Shown here one piece after another: positions 43,549-53,270 of a stretch of DNA of 64,000 nt. Made by a program: the position numbers and the translations under genes. Source of the DNA: Halobacteriales archaeon YIM A00013. Lineage in GTDB: Archaea > Halobacteriota > Halobacteria > Halobacteriales > Haloarculaceae. The DNA lies in NCBI GenBank assembly GCA_025041195.1, contig JAKCFM010000003.1, positions 1-64,000 of the forward strand, in the 5' to 3' direction. The first letter of the stretch is position 1. Every line of letters starts with the position of its first letter. The notes below the pieces were generated by a model. It searched no databases. It was not told the origin of the DNA and saw nothing but the letters and a program-made list of their open reading frames with translations.

Positions 43549-44814
43549 CTACCGCCAACGCTCAGCCGCCTCAAACCAATCTACAGTGTCTCTCCACGTG
43601 GTACTTTGGCGTTCTTTTCGGAACTGGGCTGGTTTCATATCATCGATCGACTCGGGTGCCAGTCGGTGTGAAACCTCCATACATCGTTGATACACTGCCT
43701 CATCGTCATGGTATTGGGCGCCTTCAACGAGACTCACTCCGATCAATGCAGCAGCTTCTGAGACTGTTTCTCTCTCGGTGAGTGTGCGTAATTCTCGGGC
43801 GTAGTTTGATAGGGTGAAGAGATACTCGACCATATCTGTTAGTCCCGCTGGTTGTTCGGCGTTCGTCGGTGAGGAAAGCCCAAACCGTTCAGCTACCCAC
43901 CCAGCATCATACTGCAACTCGTTCGGTGCCGCCTCGTCCACTCTACTTGCTTGTAACGTATTGATGACCCTCTTCGTTTCTGCAACAAGGCGCTCAGTGT
44001 CATACGTACGCGCCTGTTGATAGATGATATCACAATTAAATATATCTTGGTAGTTTGGAGCAGCAAACGATGGACAAAGCATGAACCAGTCGTCATGCTG
44101 TACTCCAGCGATATCGGTCGTCACCCGACTAGTGACGGAGAGAAGGTCTTGGGTTTGTGAAATCATGGATGTATCAATGCCCGCAGTCCGTCTCACGGGC
44201 TCTAATGCTGCTATCTCATCAGTATCAATACTGAGACGACATCGATCAGTTCCCGGTCCAGACGATTGGGTGGCGTCTGTCAGAAAGTCGTCGATGATCT
44301 CATACTGGGAGCTACAAATGACACCCCGTACATCAAGATTCAACTGCTGTTGGGCCTGGTGGCGAATGGTCAGCGCAGCCATCCCTTTATTAAGCGTTTT
44401 CTCGTTCCGTCGAACCGGATTGCTCGTGCCGCGTTTTAGCTTTCGTTGTTGGTGTTCCTCATCCGAACGGAGATCGACGAACGAACTGGTTTTCTCACCA
44501 ATGGCCTCACGGAACGGTTCTTGGTACGCTCCTCGACCGTAGTCAATCCACTCATCAAGTGCGTCCACGGCTAAACGTTGATGAACATCCTCTGAAGTGT
44601 TTCTCAGCAGTGTTTGAGTTCGTTGAAGCGCCCGTTCTTGTGCTACTGGTGAATAAAATGCTGCGTAATCGATCAGCCGAATCACGTCACGTCGACGTAA
44701 TTCATCTATAGCCATTGTGAGATAAAGCCCCTTCTGGTTGCCTGCTACGGCCTGGAGTGTCCGAGCACGAAGTCGATCATAATCGTACCGGTCCATCAGG
44801 ATCACCGGAGACAT
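43549..44814 (-). CDS. Hypothetical protein, unknown family
   Basis: The product is 421 aa from ATG 44814; the frame is open to 44907, but the extra residues do not look like protein and an AT-rich run lies just before 44814. It is mostly helical and acidic. A possible core contains NKGMAALTIRHQAQQQLNLD (~130-149) and, later, FMLCPSFAAPNYQDIFNCDIIYQQARTYD. It has no transmembrane segment, zinc site or ATPase motif. It is monocistronic, between the IPP isomerase and a decayed gene. Recurrent helical repeats in the C-terminal half are possible. No function is proposed. Confidence 0.7.
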   Translation of the reverse strand: MSPVILMDRYDYDRLRARTLQAVAGNQKGLYLTMAIDELRRRDVIRLIDYAAFYSPVAQERALQRTQTLLRNTSEDVHQRLAVDALDEWIDYGRGAYQEPFREAIGEKTSSFVDLRSDEEHQQRKLKRGTSNPVRRNEKTLNKGMAALTIRHQAQQQLNLDVRGVICSSQYEIIDDFLTDATQSSGPGTDRCRLSIDTDEIAALEPVRRTAGIDTSMISQTQDLLSVTSRVTTDIAGVQHDDWFMLCPSFAAPNYQDIFNCDIIYQQARTYDTERLVAETKRVINTLQASRVDEAAPNELQYDAGWVAERFGLSSPTNAEQPAGLTDMVEYLFTLSNYARELRTLTERETVSEAAALIGVSLVEGAQYHDDEAVYQRCMEVSHRLAPESIDDMKPAQFRKERQSTTWRDTVDWFEAAERWR

Positions 44815-45033
44815 TCCATAAGAAAAATAAATGATGGTTGGGATGTTGAGGAGAGCAGTTGTAAAGGTCACCCGAGGGGGAAAGAGATAGGCCGGTCTGT
44901 GTGCCATTATCTGAACAGCATACGTCTAGATCATGATAAATTTTACCATAATATCTGAGGGAACTTTCGTGATTCTATAGTAACATCCACGGACCATGCT
45001 GAATCGTTCGTGTCGACTACCGTCGCACGACTG

Positions 45034-46602
45034 TTAGAGTGAGAGTCCTCTGTCATCGGAGCGATCTGTACTGGGGTCTTGTTCCTGGTGTGTATCCGAG
45101 TCCGAGGACCGCGTCTGATCGGGCGTGTAGTCTGTCATTTGCGTCTGAGACGCTTCCTCAGCTTTGGTGGTTTCAGCTTGCTCTTTCGCCGTCGGTGCAG
45201 TGTTCTCCACAGTTTCTTCTGTGTCAGTGTCTGCTATCGAGGCGACCGTATCCGAAAAGCGTGTGCGCCGTATTTCGGTCGGCTGGGTTTGAGTTTCGTC
45301 CGTGTCGGAGCTGATGGCCGCGGTGAGGCGGTCTGTTACTTCTTTTTGTTCTCGCTCTCCTGTTCGAGGGCAGCTTTCTGTTCGAGGCGTTGCTCGCGGG
45401 TCCGTTCGAGCCGGTGTTTCTTCTGTTTGAGCGAGCCGTGTTCGACTTCCAGCACGTGCAGTTCATCGATTTTCTCTGGATCGATCGCGGACTGTTTCGT
45501 GACGAGCGAGGTCTCCCGCACCCAGTCGGGCATCTCTTCGGGCAAGTCAGAGAACTCGATCGCCTCGATCTCGACGAGGGCCTCCTGGTCGAGATCGTTC
45601 TCTCGGCCGTAGTATTTCAGCGCCGCGATGTCACCTGCGTTGGTCGTTTCCACGGCGTTGTCATGGATAATTCCGAGTTCACCGTCGTCAGTGAGGCTGA
45701 CGGTGCCGTGGCCGGCCGTCCAGTACACGTCGATATCTCGCTCATGGAGGCGTTCGAGCGTCTCATCACGGGGATGGGCGTTGTACTGATTATCAGGTGG
45801 ATTATGTTTGTTGTCGAGACCGCTTGAGATCACCACCGTTTCGGGATCGACCCGGTCGAGTAACGCCTCGCTGGTCGCGTTGTGCGAGCCGTGATGTCCA
45901 CAGAATAGCACGTCCGCGTTGAGATTCAGCTCTCCGGCGTCGTGTTGTTTGCACAGCCAGCTTTCGGCGTTATGAGCATCGTCATTCTCCAGATCACCCA
46001 TAAACAGACACGACGTACTCGATCCCTCAAGCCGACACGCCACTCCGTTCGGATTGGCTTTGGTCGTGTGATAGCCACACTCATACCCCGTTGACGGTCG
46101 TGTGAATGAGAGGTCTTCATCCGTCGCTGGCGGAGAGAGCTTGTAACGTAACGCCGTTCTCTTCGAAAATTGGATCACCTTTGGTGAGCTGTTCGATCTC
46201 CTGTGGTTCGATTTCGTGATCAGACAGTGCTTCAAAATAGGCACCCAAAACAGCTTTTCGCACTCAACCATTCTTCCCGACATCGTATTGAGTCGCATTC
46301 GGCTGGTATGCCTGGTCAATTGTGTATCCAGCGTCTTTCAACACCCGGACGCCATCAACATGGTCACCATGGATATGTGTCACCACAAAATGATCGATCG
46401 TCTGTGGCTCAGTGCCATCATCTGCAACCCGACCAGCAAACACCTGATCGAGTCGCTCGGCGACCTGTTCCTCGTCAGCGTCTATTACGGTTGTTGTCCC
46501 TTGAGGTGAGATAATCACATGGGAATCGGCTTGGTCAATATCTAGAGTGTACTGTTCCCACGCTCCATTTGCAAGCTGTTCTGCCTTATTCGTCGTCGTC
46601 AT
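45034..46602 (-). pseudogene. Decayed metallo-beta-lactamase-fold hydrolase (ComEC C-terminal-like)
   Basis: This is one ancestral gene now in four pieces. From ATG 46602 the first part holds the metal motif THIHGDHVDG, and a TGA at ~46264 interrupts it. The same frame continues (VRKAVLGAYFEALSDHEIEP) to near 46130, where a 2-bp loss in a CT run shifts the frame. The second half then reads ATDEDLSFTRPSTGYE, LFMGDLENDDAH, CGHHGSHNATSEALL and a coiled-coil tail. Near 45340 the A-run appears to have lost one base, after which an acidic Thr-rich tail runs to TAA 45034. Intact relatives are extracellular or cytoplasmic phosphodiesterase-like enzymes next to DUF3006 proteins. Confidence 0.7.
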
Positions 46603-46909
46603 GCAACTCCTGTCGACCGATTTCCTGCATCTCTTTATGGATATCTTCCACCTCCTGATACTTATCTTTCTTTTTCTTAGTGAATTCGGGGTCGAATTGT
46701 AGATCTACGATTTCGTTTTCTTCAATCTCGACCCAAAAGTGATCTTCAAACTCCGTTTCTGAGGATACATCATCTGGGTCCATTGTTACGCGACGTACAG
46801 GCCTGTCGTACTCTAAATCTGGGTCACGTCTGAATAAAGAAAATATCGCAGCACCTTCCTTGATTCCATGATAGACGACATACTTGTCGTTGTCTTCTCC
46901 CTGTGACAT
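46586..46909 (-). CDS. DUF3006-like small protein
   Basis: The product is 107 aa from ATG 46909 (MSQGEDNDKYVVY; an ATG 27 bp upstream is possible). A beta-rich N-terminal part (YVVYHGIKEGAAIFSLF ... VSSETEFEDHFWVEIEENEIVDLQFD) fits the pattern of DUF3006 proteins that precede metallo-beta-lactamase-fold genes. A charged helical tail follows. The stop codon lies inside the start of that (now broken) neighbour, so they formed one operon. The family assignment is tentative. Confidence 0.6.
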   Translation of the reverse strand: MSQGEDNDKYVVYHGIKEGAAIFSLFRRDPDLEYDRPVRRVTMDPDDVSSETEFEDHFWVEIEENEIVDLQFDPEFTKKKKDKYQEVEDIHKEMQEIGRQELHDDDE

Positions 46910-47044
46910 CCTTTGGTTTACAAATATTCCATTCAATTATAATTATTGTGGTTGGAGTAGTATACGAATCTAGGCCTTCTCCGGTCTGTGATATCCTCGT
47001 TGTTCACGCTCTGAATGAGAACTGATTGAGTGCCCATTCGACGA

Positions 47045-47734
47045 TTACGCACCGAGAAGCGATGGGAGCTCTGCTAACGAGTCGACTTGGACGGTTGGGG
47101 GTGGGTCGTCAGTTGGTGGAGATTCAGTGGAAACCCACACGGTGTCAATCCCGACAGCGTCAGCACCGAGCACATCGGATTCGAAGTTATCACCGACATA
47201 GAGCGCGTCGTCACAAGCAACTCCTCGCTCCTGTAACGCCCGTTCGAACGGTTCCGGATGTGGCTTGTATTCGGTGTCATGGCCAGCGTATACGATCGTC
47301 TCAAACAGGGGATAGATGCCGAGCTGCTCCAACTTCGGCCTCTGGACTGCTTCTTCGGCGTTCGTAATGAGACTGAGTTCGTACTGGTCAGCGAGCACTG
47401 AGAGCGCTTCCTTAGAGCCATCAAGGAACTCAACCGGGCCGTATCTCCATCGGTGGGAGTACTCCTCTCCGAGTTCGGTGCCGATAGAGCGGTCATAGCC
47501 ATGGTCAACGGCCAGTGCTTCACAACTTTTTCGCCGACAATCTGACTTCGTCGTTACTGCGTCATCATCTTCGAACGTCTCCATCGCTGCCTCGAACGCC
47601 TCAATGGTGAAAAACGGTTCCAACCCCCACGCTTCGAATGCACGCATGAGAACCTCCTCCTTTGATCGACTGTACGTACAAATCGTCTGATCAAGATCGA
47701 GAATGACGACCTGTTTCTTCGCCAAACCAGACAT
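47045..47734 (-). CDS. HAD-superfamily hydrolase
   Basis: The product is 229 aa from ATG 47734. HAD motifs: motif I ILDLDQTI (~12-19, nucleophile Asp and acid Asp), motif II SLITNAEEA (~120-128, Thr), a Lys in EYKPHPEPF (~156-164, motif III), and motif IV YVGDNFESDVLGADAVGIDTVWV (~180-202). A helical cap lies between I and II, as in phosphoglycolate phosphatase-like C1 enzymes. It should dephosphorylate a small phosphate ester; the substrate cannot be told. It stands alone next to a truncated ATPase gene. Confidence 0.9.
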   Translation of the reverse strand: MSGLAKKQVVILDLDQTICTYSRSKEEVLMRAFEAWGLEPFFTIEAFEAAMETFEDDDAVTTKSDCRRKSCEALAVDHGYDRSIGTELGEEYSHRWRYGPVEFLDGSKEALSVLADQYELSLITNAEEAVQRPKLEQLGIYPLFETIVYAGHDTEYKPHPEPFERALQERGVACDDALYVGDNFESDVLGADAVGIDTVWVSTESPPTDDPPPTVQVDSLAELPSLLGA

Positions 47735-47764
47735 CATATACATAATACTTCTTCAAGCTATTAA

Positions 47765-48095
47765 TCATATTTCTTCTCCATCGCCATCTTTGTCAACGAC
47801 CACCAGCAGGTCGTCCTCAGTCGATCGAATGACATCGATGAGCGTGCCGGGCGTGTCGAACGATGTCCCTGTGGCACTTCCTCGATACAACACAGGCCCC
47901 CGGTCTGGGTCATCGTTCCATCGGTAAGCCACCCGTTTACAAACGGTGCTCTTGCCCGTGCCCCCCCCCTCGCCCTTCACAACCAGATGCTCACCGTCAC
48001 TGAGTCGCTCGTACACATGCTCGGCAATCACCTGACGCTCGTCGACTTGCGATTGCCTCGTCTCGCGCCCTGCACTCCTTTCCCAGGTGCAAAAA
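47765..48095 (-). pseudogene. Truncated P-loop ATPase fragment
   Basis: About 100 codons are readable. Walker A is GEGGGTGKST, inside LVVKGEGGG-TGKSTVCKRVA; an extra Gly and a C-run at ~47961 hint at a slipped base. The frame ends in VVVDKDGDGEEI, so a possible Walker B is followed by an early stop. Upstream, the frame continues into the duplicated block B and stops near 48095. The rest of a larger NTPase is missing. STAND or restriction-type NTPases begin similarly, but the family cannot be fixed. Confidence 0.5.
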
Positions 48096-48498
48096 TAACA
48101 CTACGAAAACGTGTCTTACCAACGAATTGCGTAGTTGAGTAAGATTGGATTGGTAAGATCATCAACGACATCCCTTATTCTACTATTCATCACCGAAAAA
48201 CAGGCGCTAAGACCCCTTCCTCAAGAAATGAGCGAAGCGAGTGAGTAGGAGAGAGTAGTTTACGGTTCGGATGAACTCTTAGCTGGGATCACATCAAATT
48301 CGATATCAAGCTAATAATGGATAGAACGATCCGGGCCAGTCTTCACTGTCATCAACAGTTCTAACGTGCCATGAAAGATCGAATGATCACCAATCTCGAT
48401 ACCATCGACCCCCTTAACTGAGCAGGCTATTGAGGGTCGATGGAAAACCATGGTGCAATCACAGAGATTTAGTGCTTATAGCCAGTGAATTCGCATGG
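48033..48498 (+). repeat. Duplicated ~460-bp block B (leader flank of array 3)
   Basis: This is nearly identical to 32872-33322, from CGCTCGTCGACTTGCG to the first repeat. The fused TnpB-element ends are at about 48206-48262 and are better preserved here: GCGAAGCGAGTGAGTAGG is intact but deleted in block A. The left edge lies inside the broken ATPase gene, so this block disrupts or abuts that gene. Confidence 0.9.
48370..48498 (+). promoter_or_regulatory. Leader of CRISPR array 3
   Basis: The last ~100 bp match the other two leaders. Inverted-repeat arms CCATCGACCC (48402-48411) and GGGTCGATGG (48434-48443) are conserved. A single-base difference from leader 2 (CACAGAGATTT versus CACAGTGATTT) lies close to the array. 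Confidence 0.85.
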
Positions 48499-49133
48499 GT
48501 TTCAGACGTACCAAGATGGTATTGAAGCTATCGTAGAACCATCGCAAGAATTCCGTGACCACAGGTTTCAGACGTACCAAGATGGTATTGAAGCATTGGT
48601 ATCACTCTCCCAATTCTGCGCGAAGTTAATATAGTTTCAGACGTACCAAGATGGTATTGAAGCGGGGTAAGCGCATGAGCCGAGACGAAACGATCACGTG
48701 GTTTCAGACGTACCAAGATGGTATTGAAGCAAGCGTACCGTACCGCGCTCGAAATCGCTTGAGCAGCGTTTCAGACGTACCAAGATGGTATTGAAGCAAG
48801 GAGATGAAGGAGGCGGTGGTACGGCGATGACGTGTTTCAGACGTACCAAGATGGTATTGAAGCGAACTTCCGAAACTCGTTTTCCCGCTCTCGGGACGCG
48901 GTTTCAGACGTACCAAGATGGTATTGAAGCGTTGTCGTTCTGATGCGCGATCGATTCAGATCAAAAGTTTCAGACGTACCAAGATGGTATTGAAGCTCCT
49001 AACGCTTGTGGCGAGTTGAGTGGAATTAGCATCAGTTTCAGACGTGACAAGATAGTATTGAATCTTTCTTGATAATTTTTAGCTTTGTCTTTGTGTTTTC
49101 GGCGTTTCAGACGCACCTAGATGGTAGTGAAGC
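48499..49133 (+). CRISPR. CRISPR array 3 (10 repeats, 9 spacers)
   Basis: The 30-bp repeats begin at 48499, 48565, 48634, 48701, 48768, 48834, 48901, 48967, 49035 and 49104. The first eight are perfect and identical to array 2. The last two are degenerate (GTTTCAGACGTGACAAGATA..., GTTTCAGACGCACCTAGATG...), as expected at the trailer end. Spacers are 36-39 bp and all different. The final spacer (49065-49103) is unusually T-rich. The leader is on the left. No spacer is shared with arrays 1 or 2. Confidence 0.97.
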
Positions 49134-49311
49134 CTTATTGCATCCCTTGCCCTTTCTCGGAATTGACGGCCGCCACAATCGGGAGGTCACCTTACCGCGC
49201 TTTGCCCGCAACGGTTGTGTCCTTGTTGTCGAAGGTAACGTGGCCGAACACATTGCAGGCGTGTGGATAGGCGCCGACCAATTGCACCAACTCCGCTTTT
49301 CCGTTGAGAAA
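49134..49311 (+). other. Unidentified coding-like remnant after array 3
   Basis: These 178 bp are open on the plus strand in frame with the peptidase fragment that follows (LPRFARNGCVLVVEG), but the sequence does not belong to the S9 family. On the minus strand a frame reads CNVFGHVTFDNKDT. Either could be a scrap of a mobile gene. Confidence 0.35.
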
Positions 49312-49555
49312 CTTGGAGCAACGTTACTACTGTATTATGGTGTAGAGGATAGGGAGAGGATAATAACGGGACGCAGTTTCTGCGATGAGCTCATAGCCTC
49401 TGGTTGGAGTAAAGGGCCAGTGGGTGAGTTTGAGTATGTAGAAGTTGAAGCCAAAGGCCATAATGACGAGAACCCGTCTCGACAGACTGATCGATGGTCG
49501 CTCTTTGTCGAATTTTCAACCGAAGATTAGCAAAATGATCCAATTCACAGGATAA
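49312..49555 (+). pseudogene. 3' fragment of an S9 peptidase gene
   Basis: The frame encodes LLLYYGVEDRERIITG, SGWSKGPVGEFEYVEVEAKGH and TDRWSLFVEF, matching the last ~70 residues of the peptidase at 59251-61020 at most positions. The similarity continues past the stop codon (CACAGGATAATACAC versus CACAGGACAATACAC). It retains the Asp and His regions but lacks the nucleophile Ser and the propeller. It is therefore the end of a second copy whose 5' part was lost when array 3 or its flank arrived. Confidence 0.85.
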
Positions 49556-49710
49556 TACACGCCCTTACAGGCAATAATCCGTTATCTACCAACCGCATCG
49601 TCAAGAGACGAGTGTCTAACTCCGGAAATCCCAAATGAATTCACCAATAGGCATATGATTGGAGTCTAATTTATAGACAATAAATTGATGATTCTGTTTA
49701 TACATAATAT

Positions 49711-50820
49711 ATGGCTGAATTTACTACGTATCAATTCCTGTGTGAATATATGAGGTCGCCATATTCACAGGAATTGAAGGTATCCTCTTCGGAAATTGCG
49801 TTTCCCGTTGAGAGCCTTACGGACACCCAGCGAGATATTTATTGTCTATATCTAGATTGGTGTGAAAAGTTGCGGTCTCCCTCACGAGAACCACTCTGGC
49901 TCGCGCTTGTTCTGTCGTGTGAACGACCAGCGTCGCAGCTTTCATTGTTCAATCGATCCGAGCCAGAAAAGCCATGGCTGCCAGAACCAGGGGATCCACC
50001 TATTACGGTCAAGGAAGTGGCAGAGGCATTTGGTTTGGTATATAACCACCACACTGATGACGTAATCAACATTGCTCGTACCCAATGGCGGTTTGACATG
50101 CTACCCTCAAACAGAAATATTTCTGATGCACATCACCGGCGCTGGGGATGCTTTTTTGGCTATCCGGAAGCGGATATCGATCACTTTCTGACAACTGAAC
50201 CACCATATCTCAGTGCATTCGATCTCGTCGAAGACGGTGTGTTTACTCCTGAAGAAGTTGCGTATGCGTGGTTAGCCCCACAGCGTCACGAAGCGACCGT
50301 TGAAGGATTCGAACGAGCTATTGATACAGGAAAATACTACGAGGAGGTCATTACCGATCTTGCTACTATGTGGAATCTCCCAGAACTTGCTCAATGGATG
50401 GACAGCTGTTATCAGGATGCTATTGACAGTAGTACAACTCCAGATATAGCAGTTGAGCTAGATATATATGTTAACTTTGATGACCTTATCGTGTGGGGAG
50501 AATTGATCACTGAAGATTTTGAAGACAGAGATCTCACTGTGTGGGCACGCCCGCCAATCACTGTGCCTGAAGAGATGCCTGGTGCTGAAGTGGGTGGCAT
50601 GTACATTGCGTTAAAAGGTGGAACATCATGGAAGCAGCTCACCCTGGCTCGTGATACTATAACAGATCAATTCGATACAATCGGTCTGCCATGGAGATTT
50701 CATGATGAAAAGGAACGCCGCGAAGACAGTGAGGAAGGATGCTATGTTGGAATCATTACTGAGCAAGTAGAAAAAGAGCATATTTTACGATCGAAGTGGA
50801 TTGACGATTTCTTTGACTAG
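49711..50820 (+). CDS. Hypothetical protein, unknown family
   Basis: The product is 369 aa and acidic, with no transmembrane segment or signal. The N-terminal ~130 residues hold LTDTQRDIYCLYLDWCEKL and a possible helix-turn-helix ITVKEVAEAFGLVYNHHTDDVINIARTQW (~98-126). Aromatic residues cluster in RWGCFFGYPEADIDHF. The C-terminal ~130 residues look like an alpha/beta domain (VELDIYVNFDDLIVW ... GGMYIALKGGTSWKQLTLARDTI). It stands alone, convergent with the MCM gene, inside what appears to be an integrated element. No function is proposed. Confidence 0.7.
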   Translation: MAEFTTYQFLCEYMRSPYSQELKVSSSEIAFPVESLTDTQRDIYCLYLDWCEKLRSPSREPLWLALVLSCERPASQLSLFNRSEPEKPWLPEPGDPPITVKEVAEAFGLVYNHHTDDVINIARTQWRFDMLPSNRNISDAHHRRWGCFFGYPEADIDHFLTTEPPYLSAFDLVEDGVFTPEEVAYAWLAPQRHEATVEGFERAIDTGKYYEEVITDLATMWNLPELAQWMDSCYQDAIDSSTTPDIAVELDIYVNFDDLIVWGELITEDFEDRDLTVWARPPITVPEEMPGAEVGGMYIALKGGTSWKQLTLARDTITDQFDTIGLPWRFHDEKERREDSEEGCYVGIITEQVEKEHILRSKWIDDFFD

Positions 50821-51060
50821 GATCTGTACAGATCGGGGAACGTGACTCATAGAGTTGCCCTCAAATCAATTGTACACGTCCTATGTGGACGTAAATCAGT
50901 TCCTGACCCTCACCGAGTAGTTCGCGATCTCGATCCGCCTGATTGACTTCCGGCCATCTCCTTGAAGGTTCACATTATTATCTGTCGGAATCGTACATCG
51001 TAATATATTCTGGCTGAGGAGATCTCGCGGAATATCTAAGATCCAAAGCAGCTAATCAAT

Positions 51061-53124
51061 CTAAAGAAATCTATAATAATCGCTCTCAGGCTCATAGAGA
51101 TCACCTTGCCTCCTAAGCCTGTCCAATATCTGTTCAGTTTGGTACCGTGACACTCCAACTCGTTCTTTGATAGTCTCTACTGCTACCTCTTTCGGAATAC
51201 CAGGGTCATGTTCTGATTGGATCTCCATAAGCTCGTCTTTTGTATTATCTATTAGTTCATTTTTTGTATGATTATTAGGTGAGAATTCTGCTACTCTTTG
51301 GTTGCTATCGGATTCCTTGGAGTCAGGTCCAATATTGGCATCACACAGACAAGATTCAATGAGCATAATTGCACGATCAGCGTCTTCCGTCGTGACGGTG
51401 TCTGAAAGACGGAGACGAGCGCTCGCTTCGGCGAGTCGAACAACGGCTTCAAGAGTTCTAGCTGTGATCGGAATCAGATTATCTCCGTCAGACTCTTCTG
51501 AGCGGATGTGGATGTAGAAATCTCGAAACTGTTCCTTCGTTTTATTGCTGAGCTGTGGGTCACTCTGACGCTTAGCATAGACGATGTACTTCTGAAGTAA
51601 TTTCAGTGGAATAGTTGGTTCAGAAGGTGAGTCAGTCCCCCGACCTGCATGAGTGGCTTCTGCTGCTTGTGTGGTATCCAGAATGTGATCTGCAATCGCT
51701 TCATCTTGATCGGGGATAGGCTGGTCTGTCAGCATGAAGAATACGTCGAACTGGGAGATAACGTCTGGGGGAAGGCTACATTGGTCCCTGATCGATACAT
51801 AGGGATCGAACCGGCCAAATTCCGGATTCATCGCGGCAAAGACGGCTGTACGCGCTGGAAGTGTTGCTTCCACTGATGCCTTATTCACATTCACTTCTTG
51901 TTCTTCGATGGTGGAACAGAGTCCCGCAAGTTCGCTCATTCCAAATCCGCCAAAGTTGTCGATGACGGCAAGGCCGTTGTTTGCTCTGACGAGGGCACCT
52001 CCTTGTACTTCCCACGGATCAGCCCTTCCACTGGATGGTGTCACTGCCGCTGTTAAACCTACACTCGAGGTTTCGGGTCCAGAGACGGTGACTGATCGTG
52101 GTGCAAGCCGCGCGGCGGCACGAGCAAGTATCGACTTTCCTGTTCCGGTATCACCGATGAATAGCAGGTGGATATCACCACGAACTTGAGTTCCATCTGG
52201 AAGTTCCTTGGGTACACCGCCGACCAACTGAAGCGCGATAGCAAGCTTTGCTTGTTCGTAGCCGTACAGCGACGGACAGATACTCCCAATGATGTCATCG
52301 AAGAGCGATTCACGTGTAGCGAGTTCTTGAATACGCTCTTCATCATCAGTGGTTGTGATGTGACTGTTCGATCCCGCGTCACTAACATCGGTAACAGCTA
52401 TGTATTTATCGGGGATGGTTGTTTTGAGGGTAGCCCCAGTGAAATGGAGAACGCCGGTAACACAGATAGTATCACCAGGGTTGGTAGTGCCAGCGAGGTC
52501 ATCTCTTAGTTGTAGTTCAATCGTTGCGCTGTCGCCGTTGCCATCAAGATTCTCGATCTGCTGTTCGAGAACGACTGTTTGGACATCGATCATTTCAGAT
52601 TGACCGTAGGCGATCCGGAATGGACCCTTTCGTTCGCATTCTGTGCATTGAGATGGTTTCCGTCGGTCAGAGTCTCTTCGAACAGTGGGTTGAGGGATGC
52701 GTGTCAGGAAGCCACATCGCTGACATTCATACACGATATTAATGAGCTCTGAACGGACAGTCGATGTGCTCGAGACTGTGCCTTGAATCTGGATGAGTTG
52801 ATGGATATGTTTCGACCGAATGTCTGTCAGGGAGGTAGTCGTCGGGAGAGCTGTAAGTCGGACATGTGCCTGCCCGAGTTGAGTATTACTCTCCGTATCG
52901 TAGAGTCTGAGTGCCTCTTCAGCGTATTCCCGCATCTGTCCGGGTTGGGAGAGATAGTTATCTGCGAGATCTCCATCAAACTGTGCCAGCGTATCGTAGT
53001 CAATGGAAAGGGACCGTTGCTCATCTGAAAACTGCTGTGCTAGCTCCGAGATCGCTTCGTCATAGTGCTTCTCGAAAAACACTGTGAATCGATCTATCGT
53101 CTCGGTGGGAGGGGAACTGCCCAT
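51061..53124 (-). CDS. mcm: Divergent MCM helicase with altered catalytic residues
   Basis: The product is 687 aa from ATG 53124; an upstream ATG (53181) is in frame. The N-terminal domain has a zinc finger (CQRC ... CTEC, ~148-182) and OB strands. The AAA+ part has Walker A IGDTGTGKS (~322-330), a Walker B reading LAVIDNF (~384-390, normally IDEF), sensor 1 AAMNPEFGRFD and the arginine-finger position reading SQFDVFF (~455-461, normally SRFDL). A C-terminal winged helix (~620-687) is present. Thus the catalytic Glu and the Arg finger are both replaced. Cellular MCM needs both for hydrolysis. This is likely a virus- or plasmid-derived paralogue, perhaps acting with a normal MCM. Confidence 0.88.
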   Translation of the reverse strand: MGSSPPTETIDRFTVFFEKHYDEAISELAQQFSDEQRSLSIDYDTLAQFDGDLADNYLSQPGQMREYAEEALRLYDTESNTQLGQAHVRLTALPTTTSLTDIRSKHIHQLIQIQGTVSSTSTVRSELINIVYECQRCGFLTRIPQPTVRRDSDRRKPSQCTECERKGPFRIAYGQSEMIDVQTVVLEQQIENLDGNGDSATIELQLRDDLAGTTNPGDTICVTGVLHFTGATLKTTIPDKYIAVTDVSDAGSNSHITTTDDEERIQELATRESLFDDIIGSICPSLYGYEQAKLAIALQLVGGVPKELPDGTQVRGDIHLLFIGDTGTGKSILARAAARLAPRSVTVSGPETSSVGLTAAVTPSSGRADPWEVQGGALVRANNGLAVIDNFGGFGMSELAGLCSTIEEQEVNVNKASVEATLPARTAVFAAMNPEFGRFDPYVSIRDQCSLPPDVISQFDVFFMLTDQPIPDQDEAIADHILDTTQAAEATHAGRGTDSPSEPTIPLKLLQKYIVYAKRQSDPQLSNKTKEQFRDFYIHIRSEESDGDNLIPITARTLEAVVRLAEASARLRLSDTVTTEDADRAIMLIESCLCDANIGPDSKESDSNQRVAEFSPNNHTKNELIDNTKDELMEIQSEHDPGIPKEVAVETIKERVGVSRYQTEQILDRLRRQGDLYEPESDYYRFL

Positions 53125-53270
53125 CGAATACTTATAGTGAGCATCAGAATAAAATAGTATACAATGCAGAAATGCTCTCAATCATTCAATCATATCATTA
53201 ATTCAGTGATATTGACTCCAATGATGGAATACGTCGTAGTCAGTGTTTCTCTGTCGTCAACAATGTTTCT

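Noticed and set aside
45079-45612. 177-codon Cys/Ser/Arg-rich plus-strand frame
   Set aside because: The opposite strand encodes the acidic tail and coiled coil of the decayed metallo-hydrolase; the Cys/Ser-rich reading is its shadow.
11390-49103. Self-targeting by CRISPR spacers within the window
   Set aside because: I compared spacers by eye with the genes here and saw no convincing protospacer. A BLAST of all spacers against the genome and haloviruses would decide.
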